From positions 3,355,501 through 3,419,500 of the forward strand of contig OZ025283.1 of assembly GCA_964019165.1 (NCBI GenBank): 64,000 nucleotides of DNA. The letters are read 5' to 3'. The stretch comes from Mastigias papua (Eukaryota > Cnidaria > Scyphozoa > Rhizostomeae > Mastigiidae). Below the pieces are notes generated by a model, which was not told the origin of the DNA, searched no databases, and saw only the letters and a list, made by a program, of their open reading frames with translations. The first letter of the stretch is position 1; each line of letters opens with the position of its first letter. Positions 12,411 through 24,347 of the stretch are shown here, in pieces. The position numbers and the translations under genes were made by a program.

Positions 12411-14265
12411 TCTATTTTATGATGTGCCTCAACCCCCACCCCCCCTGATACTGAATGACTGCTCCACAAATGTACAAAACTGACATAATAGTGCCTTATA
12501 ATCCTAGAGCGAACTCAACAGTAACAATATTATGAACCACAATCACATCAGTCCTAACCTCTTGTCAGCCATATAAAGCTGTAAATCCCATCAATGACTG
12601 ATATAATATAGAGCTTGCATCATAACAAAAACTTTATTATCATAGCTGTACTTCAGAGGGGGGCCTGATGTGGCAATTGAGTACAATACAAATAAGGTTG
12701 CTGGCTCTAACTAATACAAAACTTTAACAACATATCATCATAAACAGAATGAAATATCACAAGTAGTAATGGTAGTGGTAACAACTGATATCTCAAAGTG
12801 AAAAAGGCTAGTGACAAAAATCCTACAGGCAGACAATCAAGTACAATATTGGAACATGTTTCATCTAAGGACATCAATTCAAATGTATGATTACCATTGT
12901 CATCTAGGCAAACCCAGTAATATCTGTCAACCTCCTACAATAGCTACCTTGAGGCATTCAAGTAGGCAATATACAATGACAATGTATAGAGATGCTTCAT
13001 AATTTAAGTTCATAACAGCTAAAGAATATTCCTAAAAGTGTGCTAGTCAGAAATGAGTTGAAACTCAGAAATTGTGCATGAGTGTGGCAAAACCCCTCAT
13101 ACATAATACTCTTTTACAGTAAGTCCCTCAAAACATATGATTACAAACAATACTGTTAATTAGGGTGTGGGCTGGAAGATGGGGCTCCAGGAATTAATAT
13201 TAAACAGCGCAAATCATTGTGATCTAATACTACTTGATCCAGTCAAACCATATTATCATGTGCAGAATGATGAATAGAAATCATTAATGGTCTTTATAAC
13301 AAATAATCTTAGGATGAGAGGGAGCTGATTTGTCAGGAACCGAAGATTTAGGACTAAAGCAACCATAAGCTGATTCCTCCAAAATAACACAAAGATCTAT
13401 AGTGAATACAACGATTAGACTCTTGTACATAATAAAGATTGTTAGACTGTTGTATATACATAGGTGATCAGTAGAGTACTATACTGAATAAAGCCCTATG
13501 AATAACTTATTTAAGTGTGTTGACCACAATCATACTTTAGAACACAATGTCAGCCTACCAACATCAAGAAAGAACAACCTGACAACGCATGCTACTACAC
13601 ACCAAAGTATCAACGAATTAGTACAAAAAATATCTGTATACGTCTTTGTACCTTTCACTATAAAGATACCACTGATGCAGAGTACTAAGTGTTCTACTGA
13701 GAATAAGGAAGGAATCTGCTTTAGTGACTGAGAGTAATATGAAACGCCCCTCAAGGTTTCAGGGAGAATACACATAGTACCTTCCAGAAAATACTGTAAC
13801 AACACCAACTGGGACAGAGAGCTATTACACTCCAATAAGTCAAGGAATAAGTTGAACAACATCTTAGCTCCAGCCCACAATAAGTGTATGGTACAAACCA
13901 AGAGCTAACCAGAAGGGACTGACAACAAATCAAACGTAAAGGAAGCGGCCTAACTGTTCAGACGTACTTCCTTCAAAATCACATGCAAATGCACAGTATG
14001 AACAGCACAATAAACTGTAATAATATATCAGTACATAATACAGTAAATACCCACTCAATAGTATACCGAACCTCTGTAGTAACCAAACGGTAATTTACAG
14101 GCGGAAATCGAGCGACCATGAAAGGAATTGGCATGATCATACGGCCCCAGTGCAATCTTATGGAATCTCGATCAAACCATGGCATTAAATCTCGTACAAC
14201 TTGGAAAGTAGCGAGCAATCTATACAAAAGAATCCTTGTAAAACTAAATCGACACATTCTCAATG

Positions 14266-15810
14266 AAATAAGCCACTTACCTTATAGAAAAGAGACGAAA
14301 TTGCATGAAGACTTGACCGAAATCCATGCAATCTGTAAACACGCCCTCAACTGCAAACTTGCGGTCTTGTGTAAACACTATTGTTCGCAAACAAAGGATG
14401 AGAGGTTTCTGCGATGATGATCTTGAGTTGGGAATCCCCTCGCAGTTCTATCTACAATCTACAACAAAATAAAGAGTGTAAGGACAAAAAACCATCATAG
14501 GAATAATAGCAAGAAAAGTTAGGAAATAAAATATACACACTATACACCTCTCTGTATAACCATGTTAAGATATTTTGTGGCTAGTGGCAATGAGAATGAA
14601 ACACACAGAGCAGTGGCGTCCTTGACTGAACTGAGGGGGAACGCAACCTTGTTATTACAGTTATATTACCGAAAATAACTTACACTCTTGACTATAAGTC
14701 ACACAATAAGTCAAATATACAACTACAAACGTGGACCTAAAACACTTCATCAATGCCTAAATTCGGCATTTCATGTAGCACAATTCATCCGCAAACATAC
14801 AGATTTCGTATCTCCTTTACGCACACATTAACTTCAAGGTATAAACAGCAATCTAGCAAGGAATAGGACAGTACACATTTTATCCCAAATATTGTAACAG
14901 AACCAAGACAATTTAGAGAATAAAATCAATCTGACCGGAGAGGAAGTGTCATGGCGACATACCCCTCAAGGCAGCTCGCTCGAAATACTGAGATAAGGTG
15001 TGTAATATGAAACATGTATAGTAGACAGAAAAATTACAGCCAATCTGAAAACAAACCTTATTACATGAACAAACGACGTACCTGGTAGTAGAAGGAAGAA
15101 AGGTCGCTTGAATTGACACGACAGCAGAGACTAACATCAAGCATGGTGGAGAGGAACTGTCATGGCGGAACACGCCCGAGGGAAGCTATTGCAATCTCGC
15201 TGGCAATATTGAACATCAGTGTAGAAAATACTATAGAAAGTGCCCACAGAGGACAGGGGAAACACAGGCACTTTGACATCAAACGTTATAGCATTAGACA
15301 GCCACTCACCTGGTAACAGAACCACAAAATGTTCCTCAACTTCCAACTGGAACATCAGTCGCATTCAAACCAGGTCCGAACTGAGAGTTTCACGTTCGGT
15401 GTATCCTATGTAAAACGGAAGAAAAAACAGCTAAACACTATCCTAATACACTAAAGAATACAACATGAAACATCAGTTACATGTGTTAGCACAACTTACC
15501 AGTTAAAGCATTGAAATCTGGCGAACAGAATCGAACGGATGGAGAAGGACTGTCATGGCGGCGAGATTGCCCCCGAGGGAAGCTCTTCAAACTTGGCCTA
15601 GAAAATGAGGCAAATACAGGGCGCACATCACCCCTAAATCGCATCTAAAAGGCAGCAGTGCTATAATGTCACTGAATAAAGGCTGCCAATGATAAATCGA
15701 ATCTTCAGATAGCAATGAAGCGACGAATTAGTTGCTCGAATGCTATGGCGACTAACCATCGCGAGGGAGGGTGTACGAAACCGCCTCCATACATCGACAA
15801 AGATTGCGTA
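14266..15810 (-). other. Exon-like modules with splice donors, unit 3
   Basis: Donors on the minus strand lie near 14272 (AAG|GTAAGT), 15075 (CAG|GTACGT), 15303 (CCAG|GTGAGT) and 15490 (GTAAGT). Above the donor at 14272, an ATG at about 14326 starts MDFGQVFMQFRLFS..., in the same frame as the MDILQFF... copies in other units despite many base changes. Above 15303 the frame ends ...VEEHFVVLLP. Frame retention in this diverged unit is the best hint that some modules are translated. Confidence 0.4.
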
Positions 15811-15894
15811 CAACACCAAAAAACGCACAGAACAGAAGAATAATATATAAGCGAACCACAATACAGAATTTAGAGAGGTAACATAGCTACTAAC

Positions 15895-15982
15895 CTGGTA
15901 AAAATCCATCAAACCTCTCCTCAAAATTCCGTAAACCCGATCCCGATTGCACACGCCTTGTACTGAGAGCAGTGCTATCCAT
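15895..15982 (-). CDS. Candidate 29-codon first exon with splice donor
   Basis: On the minus strand an ATG at 15982-15980 opens a stop-free frame of 29 codons (begins MDSTALSTRRVQSGSG, ends ...EERFDGFLP) that runs into CCAG|GTTAGT with the donor at 15894. It is preceded by a block (gtggacgataacaatg and so on) conserved near 3700, 7650, 10545, 22930 and 35705. The equivalent ATG frame in unit 1 is stopped after six codons. The protein resembles nothing I recognise. No acceptor or downstream exon was identified, so this stays a candidate. Confidence 0.3.
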
Positions 15983-16214
15983 GTGGACGATAACAATGAA
16001 GCACAATAGAGGAAAGACAAAAGTCCGCGAAGAAGCTACGAGAAGGTGGAATATCTCGGCAACAAAAAACTATAAACACGCGATCAGACCGTCGCTGCAA
16101 CCTAGACTTACGTAGAGACACTCGACCAGACTCTGAGACAGATCCCCCAACTATCCCAAGAGGAGTATCCTGTACAGCATCGGGGGCCGGTCCGTTTGAT
16201 GTAAACAATTGGCG

Positions 16215-16250
16215 AGCTCATTTGCATTTAGGGATCTTAGTATATAGAGA
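16215..16250 (+). promoter_or_regulatory. Octamer plus TATA-like unit terminus
   Basis: ATTTGCAT is followed about 17 bases later by TAGTATATAGAGA, then directly by the palindrome. The arrangement is repeated at about 3938-3969, 7873-7905, 10758-10792 and 23147-23179. The termini at 19235-19247 and 41647-41659 have the TATA part but lack the octamer. ATTTGCAT followed by TATA is the layout of octamer-driven promoters such as H2B. If used, it would start transcripts rightwards inside the palindrome. It could equally be a conserved element terminus without promoter function. Confidence 0.35.
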
Positions 16251-16786
16251 AGCTTAGTACTGATAGCCCGCTACACGCGGGCTTCCCTAGCCCCAGTTCA
16301 AAAGTTGCATATTAGCCTTGGACAGACTAACGCTGTGCCCCCATGAAAGTTGCTTGGTCTGGTCGCATAGGATCACGAGAAGGTGACGTCATGGGACTCT
16401 GTGATGGAGCACGTGACTTTCGGCCTTGCATTGTGCAAATCGAAGAAAATTACGAGAAAAAATTGTGCACAAAATGCTCGGATACCTGCGCTAGGCTACG
16501 GGGCAGTAAAGGGAAAGGAAGAGACTCAAGAAGCCCCGTAGCCTAGCGCAGGTATCCGAGCATTTTGTGCACAATTTTTTCTCGTAATTTTCTTCGATTT
16601 GCACAATGCAAGGCCGAAAGTCACGTGCTCCATCGCAGAGTCCCATGACGTCACCTTCTCGTGATCCTATGTGACTAGACCAAGCAACTTTCATGGGGGC
16701 ACAGCGTTAGTCTGTCGAAGGCTAAAATGCAACTTTTGAACTGGGGCTAGGGAAGCCCGCGTGTAGCGGGCTATCAGTACTAAGCT
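16251..16786. mobile_element. Complete foldback element with 254-bp arms
   Basis: The left arm is 16251-16504, the hinge 16505-16532 and the right arm 16533-16786. The arms are nearly perfect inverted repeats of equal length. Each outer end carries its own mini-hairpin: GATAGCCCGC-TACAC-GCGGGC on the left and its complement on the right. Both arms contain TGACGTCA (CRE-type) and CACGTGAC (E-box) words. Mirror-image small frames at 16343-16546 (+) and 16491-16694 (-) are a by-product of the symmetry. There is no transposase, so it is non-autonomous. It resembles Drosophila FB-type or MITE-like foldbacks. Confidence 0.9.
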
Positions 16787-16788
16787 AG

Positions 16789-19247
16789 TCTCTATTATAC
16801 GAATTGTTGATTGCACAGAATTGTTTAAAATGCTCTCTACAATGAGGCACTAATGAAACTACATGACATATTGTCTCCTGCTTCACTCAACTCTAACGTA
16901 AGGAGTCCTGGAAATACTTTTAAGATGTTATAAGAGATACAATATAGCACATGAATTGGCAGTTATGAGTGGTTCTGTTATCATATAGGTGACCACTAAT
17001 CCTGTCCACAGAGGTACACAATCAAGTCTGATCCATAAACGTAGGTGTTATACAACTGGAATCTGTGATAGGACTTGGTAGCTCAAGGTGATAAAACAAA
17101 AGAATAGTGCTTAGTATTCCTATATCACACCTTTATATAATATATAACAGAGTGTAAAGCTATTGATTGAGCAGCATGGATCATATTAGATATCAGCCAG
17201 ATTTCTTGGGGGGAGTCCATAGGTTATGGCTATACAACACAAATAATGCAGCTATCCAGTACTAAATTATCTGTTACAACCATGTGAAATTCAGATTTCA
17301 ACCAATAATTGTAGTTGGATAGGGGAAAGTGGCCCCATAAATCGACTATTGCTATCTAGTACTAAGTCATCCCTAAAATAACTATAATATCATATGCAGA
17401 ATGATCTATGGAAGTCAGTAAGTCTTTGAAATGAGTAATAATATATATCCTGTATCATCAACTCAGATGTCAAATGAACGCATTACCTGAGTGGGGGCAA
17501 GGGGCTTCATAAATTAAGTCTAGGCAATAATAGCGATGGTCATATCTAGTACTAATCCATCCCTTAAGAGTATATCATCACGTGCAGAATGATCTATGGA
17601 ATTCGGTAATGGCATTTATGACAAATGATCTCAGAAAGAAGGGCAACTGTGTCCCAACAGATGAACATTCAGTATAGTGGAACCCCTTACATTTGACTTG
17701 ACCAGAATAACTCTACCATCTATAAGTGGAAATAACTATGAAGCCTTCTGTAAATACAGTGAAAACAAAATAAAAAGAGTTACTGAGCTGAGAATAAAGT
17801 TGGTAACATCTTAGTGTTTGCCTGTAAAACGTGTATGATAAAATCAAGGAGTATATTCGACTGTAAGGGCAATATCTCAAATGTAAGCAAAGTGCCCAAA
17901 CTCTTGAGAAATCCTAACATCCAACTCACGTGCATATACTAAGAATCAAGAGCAAGCTAGAAGCTCCTAGTACATCAGCAAATATTGCATTAAATACTTC
18001 CTCGATATCATAACCATACTTCTCCAGTAACAAAACGGTACTTTAGAACAGAAAATCAAGCGAAGCTGAGGGAAACTGCCGTGAGCTTATTGCCCCTGAA
18101 GCAAAGTTATGGAATGGAATCACCCTCAAAAGACCACAATTAAATCCACAACAAAGGACAACAGGTATCTGCGATCCTGAGATGAACTTGGGAATCCCCT
18201 AGCATTTCACAGTACGCACTACGACAAAAGTAAAGAGTGAAAGTAAAAACTGCAAAATTAGGGTAACCAAATTCAGCAATAGCCCTATACATACTTCAGT
18301 GAAAGCATTCCACATACCAATATTTTATCGCCAAACATAACAATATCCTATGCCATTCATACATGCGGTAAAAGCAATGAATAAATTCGAAGCTACCAGG
18401 GAAAAGAACAGTAAACATACAGTAATCATTTCATGACAATTTAGTAAGAAAGGTAGAATAACTTAGCGAATGAAATCGAGCGAAAAAAGCACTAAACTGA
18501 AAGCTGAACGACGAAAGTCTCCTCCAAGTTACACGGCAATAGTACGGTAGTGCAAATCACAACATTGCCAACTGAAAGCAGGAAGCACGCCATTCCATGT
18601 CATCTAAATAGGCATGAAAAGCAAACAACCTGCCATAATCTAGCACCGAATACAAAGTCAAACATATATTGAATATCTTTTCACAAGTTAGCCGTAAAAG
18701 CACGGTGATTTAGTACACAGAATCGAACAACTTTGAGAAGAACTGTTATGGCGGTAATACACTCGAGGGAAGGTGGCTGAATCTCGTTGAAAGATATGGA
18801 AATAAATGGCTGGCAACAGTAGAATACGGATGAAATGGACAAAGGAAATACAGGAATTCATAAATCAAACCATTTCAGGAAAAAAGAGCAGGCTTACCTG
18901 GAAGAACTGCAACCAAAGTCTCCTCGCGATAACATACACAGTTACTTAGTCCTACATGACCACTCGCAAAACTGACAACACGCGGTCCAGCAGGGAGGAG
19001 CAACAGAATTGCTGGTAATGGCGATAAGAGGAAAGTGGAATAACTCAGCAAAACAAAATGATAAACATCGGATCTCTTCTTATGTAAGTAGTAGACCCAA
19101 ATGGCCACCCTCAACAGAAATTTGGGGGCCATGGAACAAATACCCTGGGAGGAGATCGTGTGCGCGATATCAGGTCACGTGGTACAAATTCGAGCAATCT
19201 GATTGGTTTGGCATAACTTATCACATAGGGATCTTAGTATATAGAGA
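16789..19247 (-). repeat. Unit 4 (short, internally deleted)
   Basis: This 2.5 kb unit keeps the CTAG|TCTCTATT start and the TAGTATATAGAGA end (19235-19247). It has lost the island core; only the edge aggacaacaggtatctgcgatcctga near 18155 remains. An internal ~195-bp repeat shows as ctatctagtactaa...gcagaatgatctatgga at about 17345-17420 and 17545-17600. A single convincing donor module remains, near 18895. Its right end carries cacgtggtacaaattcgagc, as does the remnant at 41600, defining a second terminus subtype. Confidence 0.75.
18890..18935 (-). other. Exon-like module with splice donor, unit 4
   Basis: The minus strand reads ...YREETLVAVLP and then CCAG|GTAAGC near 18895. It is a distant relative of the EE...LP modules at 15303 and 15895. 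Donor phase is 1 here but 2 in the module at 3603, so the family does not keep a single splice phase. Confidence 0.3.
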
Positions 19248-19298
19248 GGTTTGTTTTGATAGCCCGCTAGACGCGGGCTATCAAAACAAACCGCTAGT
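19235..19298. repeat. Junction hairpin 3 (perfect 20-bp stem)
   Basis: The stem is 19248-19267 paired with 19273-19292. The loop is TAGAC, the reverse complement of the GTCTA loop in hairpins 1 and 2. The outer stem GGTTTGTTTT/AAAACAAACC differs from both other types, and both sides match. CTAG at 19294-19297 precedes the TCTCCAGTATATAAATA start of unit 5. Confidence 0.85.
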
Positions 19299-22200
19299 CT
19301 CCAGTATATAAATAAAGTAGGTAAGTAGCACAAATGATTCTTGGAAAAAATTATTAAAGGAAAAACATAACATATTGTCTCTAGCATCATTCAGTACCAT
19401 TTAGGCATTAAAGCAGGCTTTATGCAATAACAGTACCTCAGAATATTATGGTCTAAGTGTTCATAATTAACATACTATTCCTTTGTAATCCTACACAATA
19501 CTCAAAGGTAACAATACTATGGGCCAAAATCATGTAAGAGATTGCTAAACTCTTGTCAAAAACATAAAGTTGTAACTCTTTAGAATGAGTGATATAATTT
19601 AGAGCTTGCATCATCAAATCAACTTTAAAAGAATAGTTATGTGTTAGATAGGGGGGAGGGGGGAGGCTTTATGTGTCTATTCAATACAATACAAAAAAGG
19701 TTGCTAGCTGTAACTAATAGAAAAAAGTAATAACATATCACCACATTCAGAATGATATATCAAAAGTGATACTGCTAGTGGTGACAACTGATATCTGACA
19801 GTGATACAGGCTAGTGAAAAACATGATACAGGCAGGGTAATCAAGTAATATACTGCTACAAATCTGGTCTAAGGACATCAGTTGGAACACCCAGTAATCA
19901 CTGTCAAACTGCTATAATAGTTAGGATGAGGCATTCAAGCAGGGTTTTTGAAATGGCAATGCATAATGATACTCCATAATTTAAGTGCATAGATACCAAA
20001 GGATATTCCCATAAGATGCTAAGACATATTCAACAATGACTTCAAATTCAATAACTATGTATGAGGTGGACACAACCTGTTATATATAATAATCTCTTAT
20101 AGCAAGCCCCTCATAACTTTTGATTATGAATAATACTGTAAAGTGGTGTGGGAGCTAGAAGGTTGGGCTCCATGAATCAAGTCTACACAATACAACTGCT
20201 TCTTATCTAATACTAATAGATCCATTGAAACCATGTTATCATGTGCAGAATGAGGTATGGACATCAGTAATGGCGTCTATAACAAATGATCTGATGACAG
20301 CAGAGAGCTGGTTAGCCAGGAAACGAATATTTAGCATCAAAGTACCCATATGATGATTCAAGGAAAATAAAAGTAAAATTTATAGTGAACACAATTATTA
20401 GACTTTTGTACATAAAGACTGTTAAACTGCTGTAAATATATATGCAATCAGCAGGGTATTATACTGAATAAAGCCTCGCGAATGTTACTTAAATGTATTG
20501 AATACAAACCTAATTTAGACTACAATATCAGTGCAAATAAATCAAGAAGGAACAACTGGAAAACGCAAGGTACTATAAACGAAATTATCAACGAATTAGT
20601 AGATAAAATATCCGTATGGGACTTGGCACCGTTAACTATAAATACCCCAGTGATTTAGAATACAAAAAAGTGTACTAATGGAAATAATGAACTGCAACTG
20701 AGATGACTTCGAAACGCCCCTCAAAATTTTAGAGAGTACAGGTAGTACTTTTCTTACAATACTGCAAGAACAGTGAACGGGAAAGAGAGCTATTACAGCC
20801 CAACAATCTAACGAATAATTTGAACGATATCTTAGCTCCAGCTTACAATAAGTGTATCCTAAAAAGCAAGAGCTAAGCAGAACTGACTGACATCTCAAAC
20901 ATAAGCAAAGCGGCCAACCTATTCAGCTATAATTCAGTGAAAATCTCGCGCAAAGACAAAGTAGTAAAAGCACGCTAAAAGTCCTAGTATATCAGTGAAT
21001 AATATAGTAAGCATCTCCTTAACATTTTGCCGACACTTCCGTAGTAACAAACCGGTCAGTTACAAACGAAAATCAAGCGAACATGAAAGGAACTGCGACG
21101 ATCATATGACACGGGAGCAGAGGCAATCGTATGGAATCTCCATCAAAACATAGCACTAAATCTCGTCTTGCTGCCAAAGTAGTGATCATTCTACACAAAA
21201 CAATCCTGGTAAAACTAAATTGAAACCTTGTCAATGAAATAAGCCACTTACCTTATAGAAAAGAGACAAAATTCCATGAAGAATTGCAAGATATCCATCC
21301 ACTTTGTAAACACGCCCTCAACTGCAAACTTGCGGCCTTGTGTAAACACTATTGTTCGCAAACAAAGGATGAGAGGTTTCTGCGATCATGATCTCAAGTA
21401 GGGAATCCCCTCGCAAGTCTATCTACAACTTACAGCATAATAAAGAGTGCAAGAATACCAAAATATCATAGGAATACTATTAAGAACAGTTAGGAAATAA
21501 ATTATACACACTTTGGACATCTCTGTACAAACGTATTTAGATGTTTCTTGACTGCTGGCAATGAGAATGAAACACACAGAGCAGTTGCTTCCATGGCTGA
21601 ACTGGGGGAAATGAACACTTCTGATAACAGTTATATTACCCATAAAAACGTACACTCTTATCACAGTCACATAAAACAAATCAGCACCTAGGCCCAACTA
21701 AATTCAGCAATGACCATATCCAGCAGCCTATATAGAATACTTCATCAGGAAACATAACGATGTCCTATACCATCTATGCACCCATTAACTTCAAGGAGTA
21801 AATATAGCAATCCAGCAGGGAATACAACAGTAAACATATGATAAGTACTTCATCACAATGTTGTAAAAGACCCACAGCGATCTAGAGACTCACATCAATC
21901 TGATCGGAGAGGAAGTGTAATGGTGACATACCCCCGAGGGAAGCTCGAGGAATCTCTGACATAACCTGTGTAATATCAAACGCGTATATTGTGCAAAAAA
22001 ATACAGGCAATCTGAAATAATACCTCATTGCATGTAAAACGACTCATCTGGTACCAGAAGTATGAAAGTTCGCTTGAAGTCACCCGGACACAGCGAAAAA
22101 TATCAATCGTGTTGGAGAAGAACTGTCATGGCGGAAAATGCCCGAGGGAAGCGATTGTAATCTCGCTGACAATAGAGAACGTAAGTGTCGAAAATACTAT

Positions 22201-23179
22201 AGAAATTACACGCAGTTAACAGAGCAAAGACAGGCAATCTGAAATCACACTTAATAGCTTTAGAAAACCACTCACCTGGTAGAAAATACTTACAATAGTT
22301 CCTTCCAAGTCAAAGGGCAAACTGTGACCTTGAGGGCACTGTCCAAACTAAAAGCTACCCGATCGCAATTATCTCCAGTATATGCCCGCCACATACACAC
22401 TAAAATAGCAGAGAATATAACTGTAAACTTCTTAATAACAATTTAGCGAGAACAGCAATGTGATTTAGGGAGTAGATTAGAACGGGGTGGGAAGAAACTG
22501 TAATGGTGATAATACAGCAAGCGAGGTTCGTGGGGTTTCTCTGAAAACATTGAAATACATAGCTGATAATAGTAGGCAATGCACACATCCAACGAAGGAC
22601 TAATCGACACACTCTAATCGAAATGTTTTGTACAAAAATTGCGACTCACCTGGCAGGAAAAGAACGAAATTCTCCTCGAATTGGCTCTTCAACTGTCATG
22701 GCGATAACATACCGAGTGTAGGCATTGGATTCTCGCTCAAAACATGGAAATACATTGCCTACACCAAGAGAAACCACCGATAGTCCATGCAGGCATTACA
22801 TGCACACATGAAAAAACGAAAACAGTCACTCACCTGCCATAACAAAGACGAAATTTCCCAAGGACTACACAATCATGCTCAACCAATGCGACATGACACT
22901 ACACTGAGAGAGGGCTTGCCTTGCGGATGATTACAATGGAGAACAAAAGGGCGACAACAAAGCAGCAAGCAGTCGATCAGAAACTGCCGAATATATTTGC
23001 GAAAAAAATCAATAAAATTAATATGAAATCATGAATATCAATTAGACATAGGACGGGACCCTCGGCGAAAGTTTGAGACCAATCGAGCAGAAGACCTAGG
23101 AGGAGTTTTTACCACGAGCTGACCGGCGGCCCATTTGATCTTTGCTCATTTGCATTTTAGGGATCTTAGTATATAGAGA
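19298..23179 (-). repeat. Unit 5 of the long repeat array
   Basis: A complete 3.9 kb unit, closest to unit 6 (32121-35733) in both its start (TCTCCAGTATATAAATA) and its interior. It lies directly left of the composite foldback, with TAGTATATAGAGA at 23167-23179. Frames that are open in other units are interrupted here (near 20150 and 21220). Confidence 0.85.
21246..22845 (-). other. Exon-like modules with splice donors, unit 5
   Basis: Donor-like sites lie near 21250 (AAG|GTAAGT), 22041 (CAG|ATGAGT, where the GT is lost), 22270, 22645 and 22830. The module ending at 22645 reads MTVEEPIRGEFRSFPA and enters the donor in phase 2. It differs by two residues from the copy in unit 6. Confidence 0.45.
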
Positions 23180-23532
23180 TTTAACTGATAGCCCGCTAAC
23201 GCGGGCTACCCTACTCCAGTTACCCGCTGTGCCAGTGACAATAAAGTTGCAGGTTAGCCTTGGAAAGACTAACGCCATGGACCGTCTCCACCACACATTC
23301 TGGACTTTGCATGTACACAGACCAAATGGTTCGCAATGGATCATGGGAAGGTGACGTCATTGACCTCTGTGAAGGAGCACGTGACACAACAGTTCACAAT
23401 GGATCATGAGAATGTGACATCATGGATCTCTGCGAAGGAGCACATGACCACAACGAACAACAAATTGGCAACAAAAATTGCGAGACCAAATTGTGCAAAA
23501 AATGCTCGGATACCTGCGCTAGGCTATGGGGC
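23180..23532 (+). repeat. Left foldback arm of the composite
   Basis: It starts with the mini-hairpin GCCCGC-taac-GCGGGC (23191-23206) and ends at ctaggctatggggc. Unlike the other arms it contains an internal ~65-bp tandem duplication at about 23330-23455: two copies of caatggatcatg...gaaggagcac, one with TGACGTCA/CACGTGAC and the second decayed to TGACATCA/CACATGAC. This explains why it is ~70 bases longer than the right arm. Confidence 0.85.
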
Positions 23533-23551
23533 TTTAGAAGATGAAAAAGAA
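23512..23551 (+). repeat. 40-bp direct repeat flanking the cargo, left copy
   Basis: Identical in the same orientation to 31781-31820. It starts acctgcgctaggctatgggg and ends gatgaaaaagaa. It is too long for a usual target-site duplication and consists of foldback arm end plus hinge. Confidence 0.9.
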
Positions 23552-24347
23552 AGAGAAAAAGAACGTGGATAAATGGAAGATAGTGTGCAATCAATATAGT
23601 AATCAGCTGGTAACACAGAAGGTAGTATGTAAGAATACTATAATATAGTACAAAAGTAATGTTAACTGATGCTGTAAAATGATATTTCGCATGAAATAGA
23701 AACAGATAGTCTGCACTGACAGTCCTTATCACAATGTGTTTTGTACTCTAAGCATATGATAGTGCAACTTAAATTATGTTGATAGTGACAATGGCACTTT
23801 GCAATGCACATCACTTATTATCTGGGGATAATCCTTGTGGATACTCAGGCATTAAATTATTAGCTATAATTATGTATGATTTCTGATATATCTTGTTAGT
23901 GAATAAGTTTAGGTAAAAACAACCACAATAACATTGGTAACTGTATGTGGTTCTAATAGGTTTAAAAAATTGAGTAATACATACTTAAGTTTAAGGATAA
24001 CTGTCAGAAATGAATCTATGGTAAAAATGTAGACTGCAGGTAGTGGAAGGCCACTAAATTTCTTTTGATATAGAGCTCTTATTGTAAACAGTGGTGAACT
24101 GACTGGTATACTTGAGTATGCACAGACCAAATGTGGAGAGCGAGTGATCATTTGAAGATGAACGAAGACACCTTGATGTACCCTCTAAACAGTTCAACCT
24201 GTTTCCAAAAACCCCTCACTAACAGGTTAAGAAAGATAGAGAGAGTTAAAAGATGAGGCTAGAGTCATAAGCCAGGGCTTGGGGTGGTGCATGCAGTCAC
24301 TGTATGGAGAACACCACAAGATGATATGGCATCATGCTGAATGATGC
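23552..24347. other. AT-rich 3' flank of Rep/helicase copy 1
   Basis: Non-coding apart from small unsupported frames. A potential stem, aacctgtt/aacaggtt, lies near 24196-24230 and could be a 3' hairpin of the Helitron cargo, but no convincing CTRR end was identified beside it. Confidence 0.4.

Larger units (their letters stand above)
10843..16250 (-). repeat. Unit 3 of the long repeat array (5.4 kb, most diverged)
   Basis: The longest unit. It shares block order with the others but is clearly older: the island at 14331-14412 is intact while flanking blocks are heavily substituted. Its left half is expanded by two internal tandem duplications (listed separately). Several minus-strand modules are of a different subtype. 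It ends with gagctcatttgcatttagggatc and TAGTATATAGAGA at 16238-16250. Confidence 0.8.

Noticed and set aside
16343..16694. Two small proteins on opposite strands with almost the same sequence
   Set aside because: They are mirror images caused by the foldback arms; the frame crosses the hinge and has no homologue.
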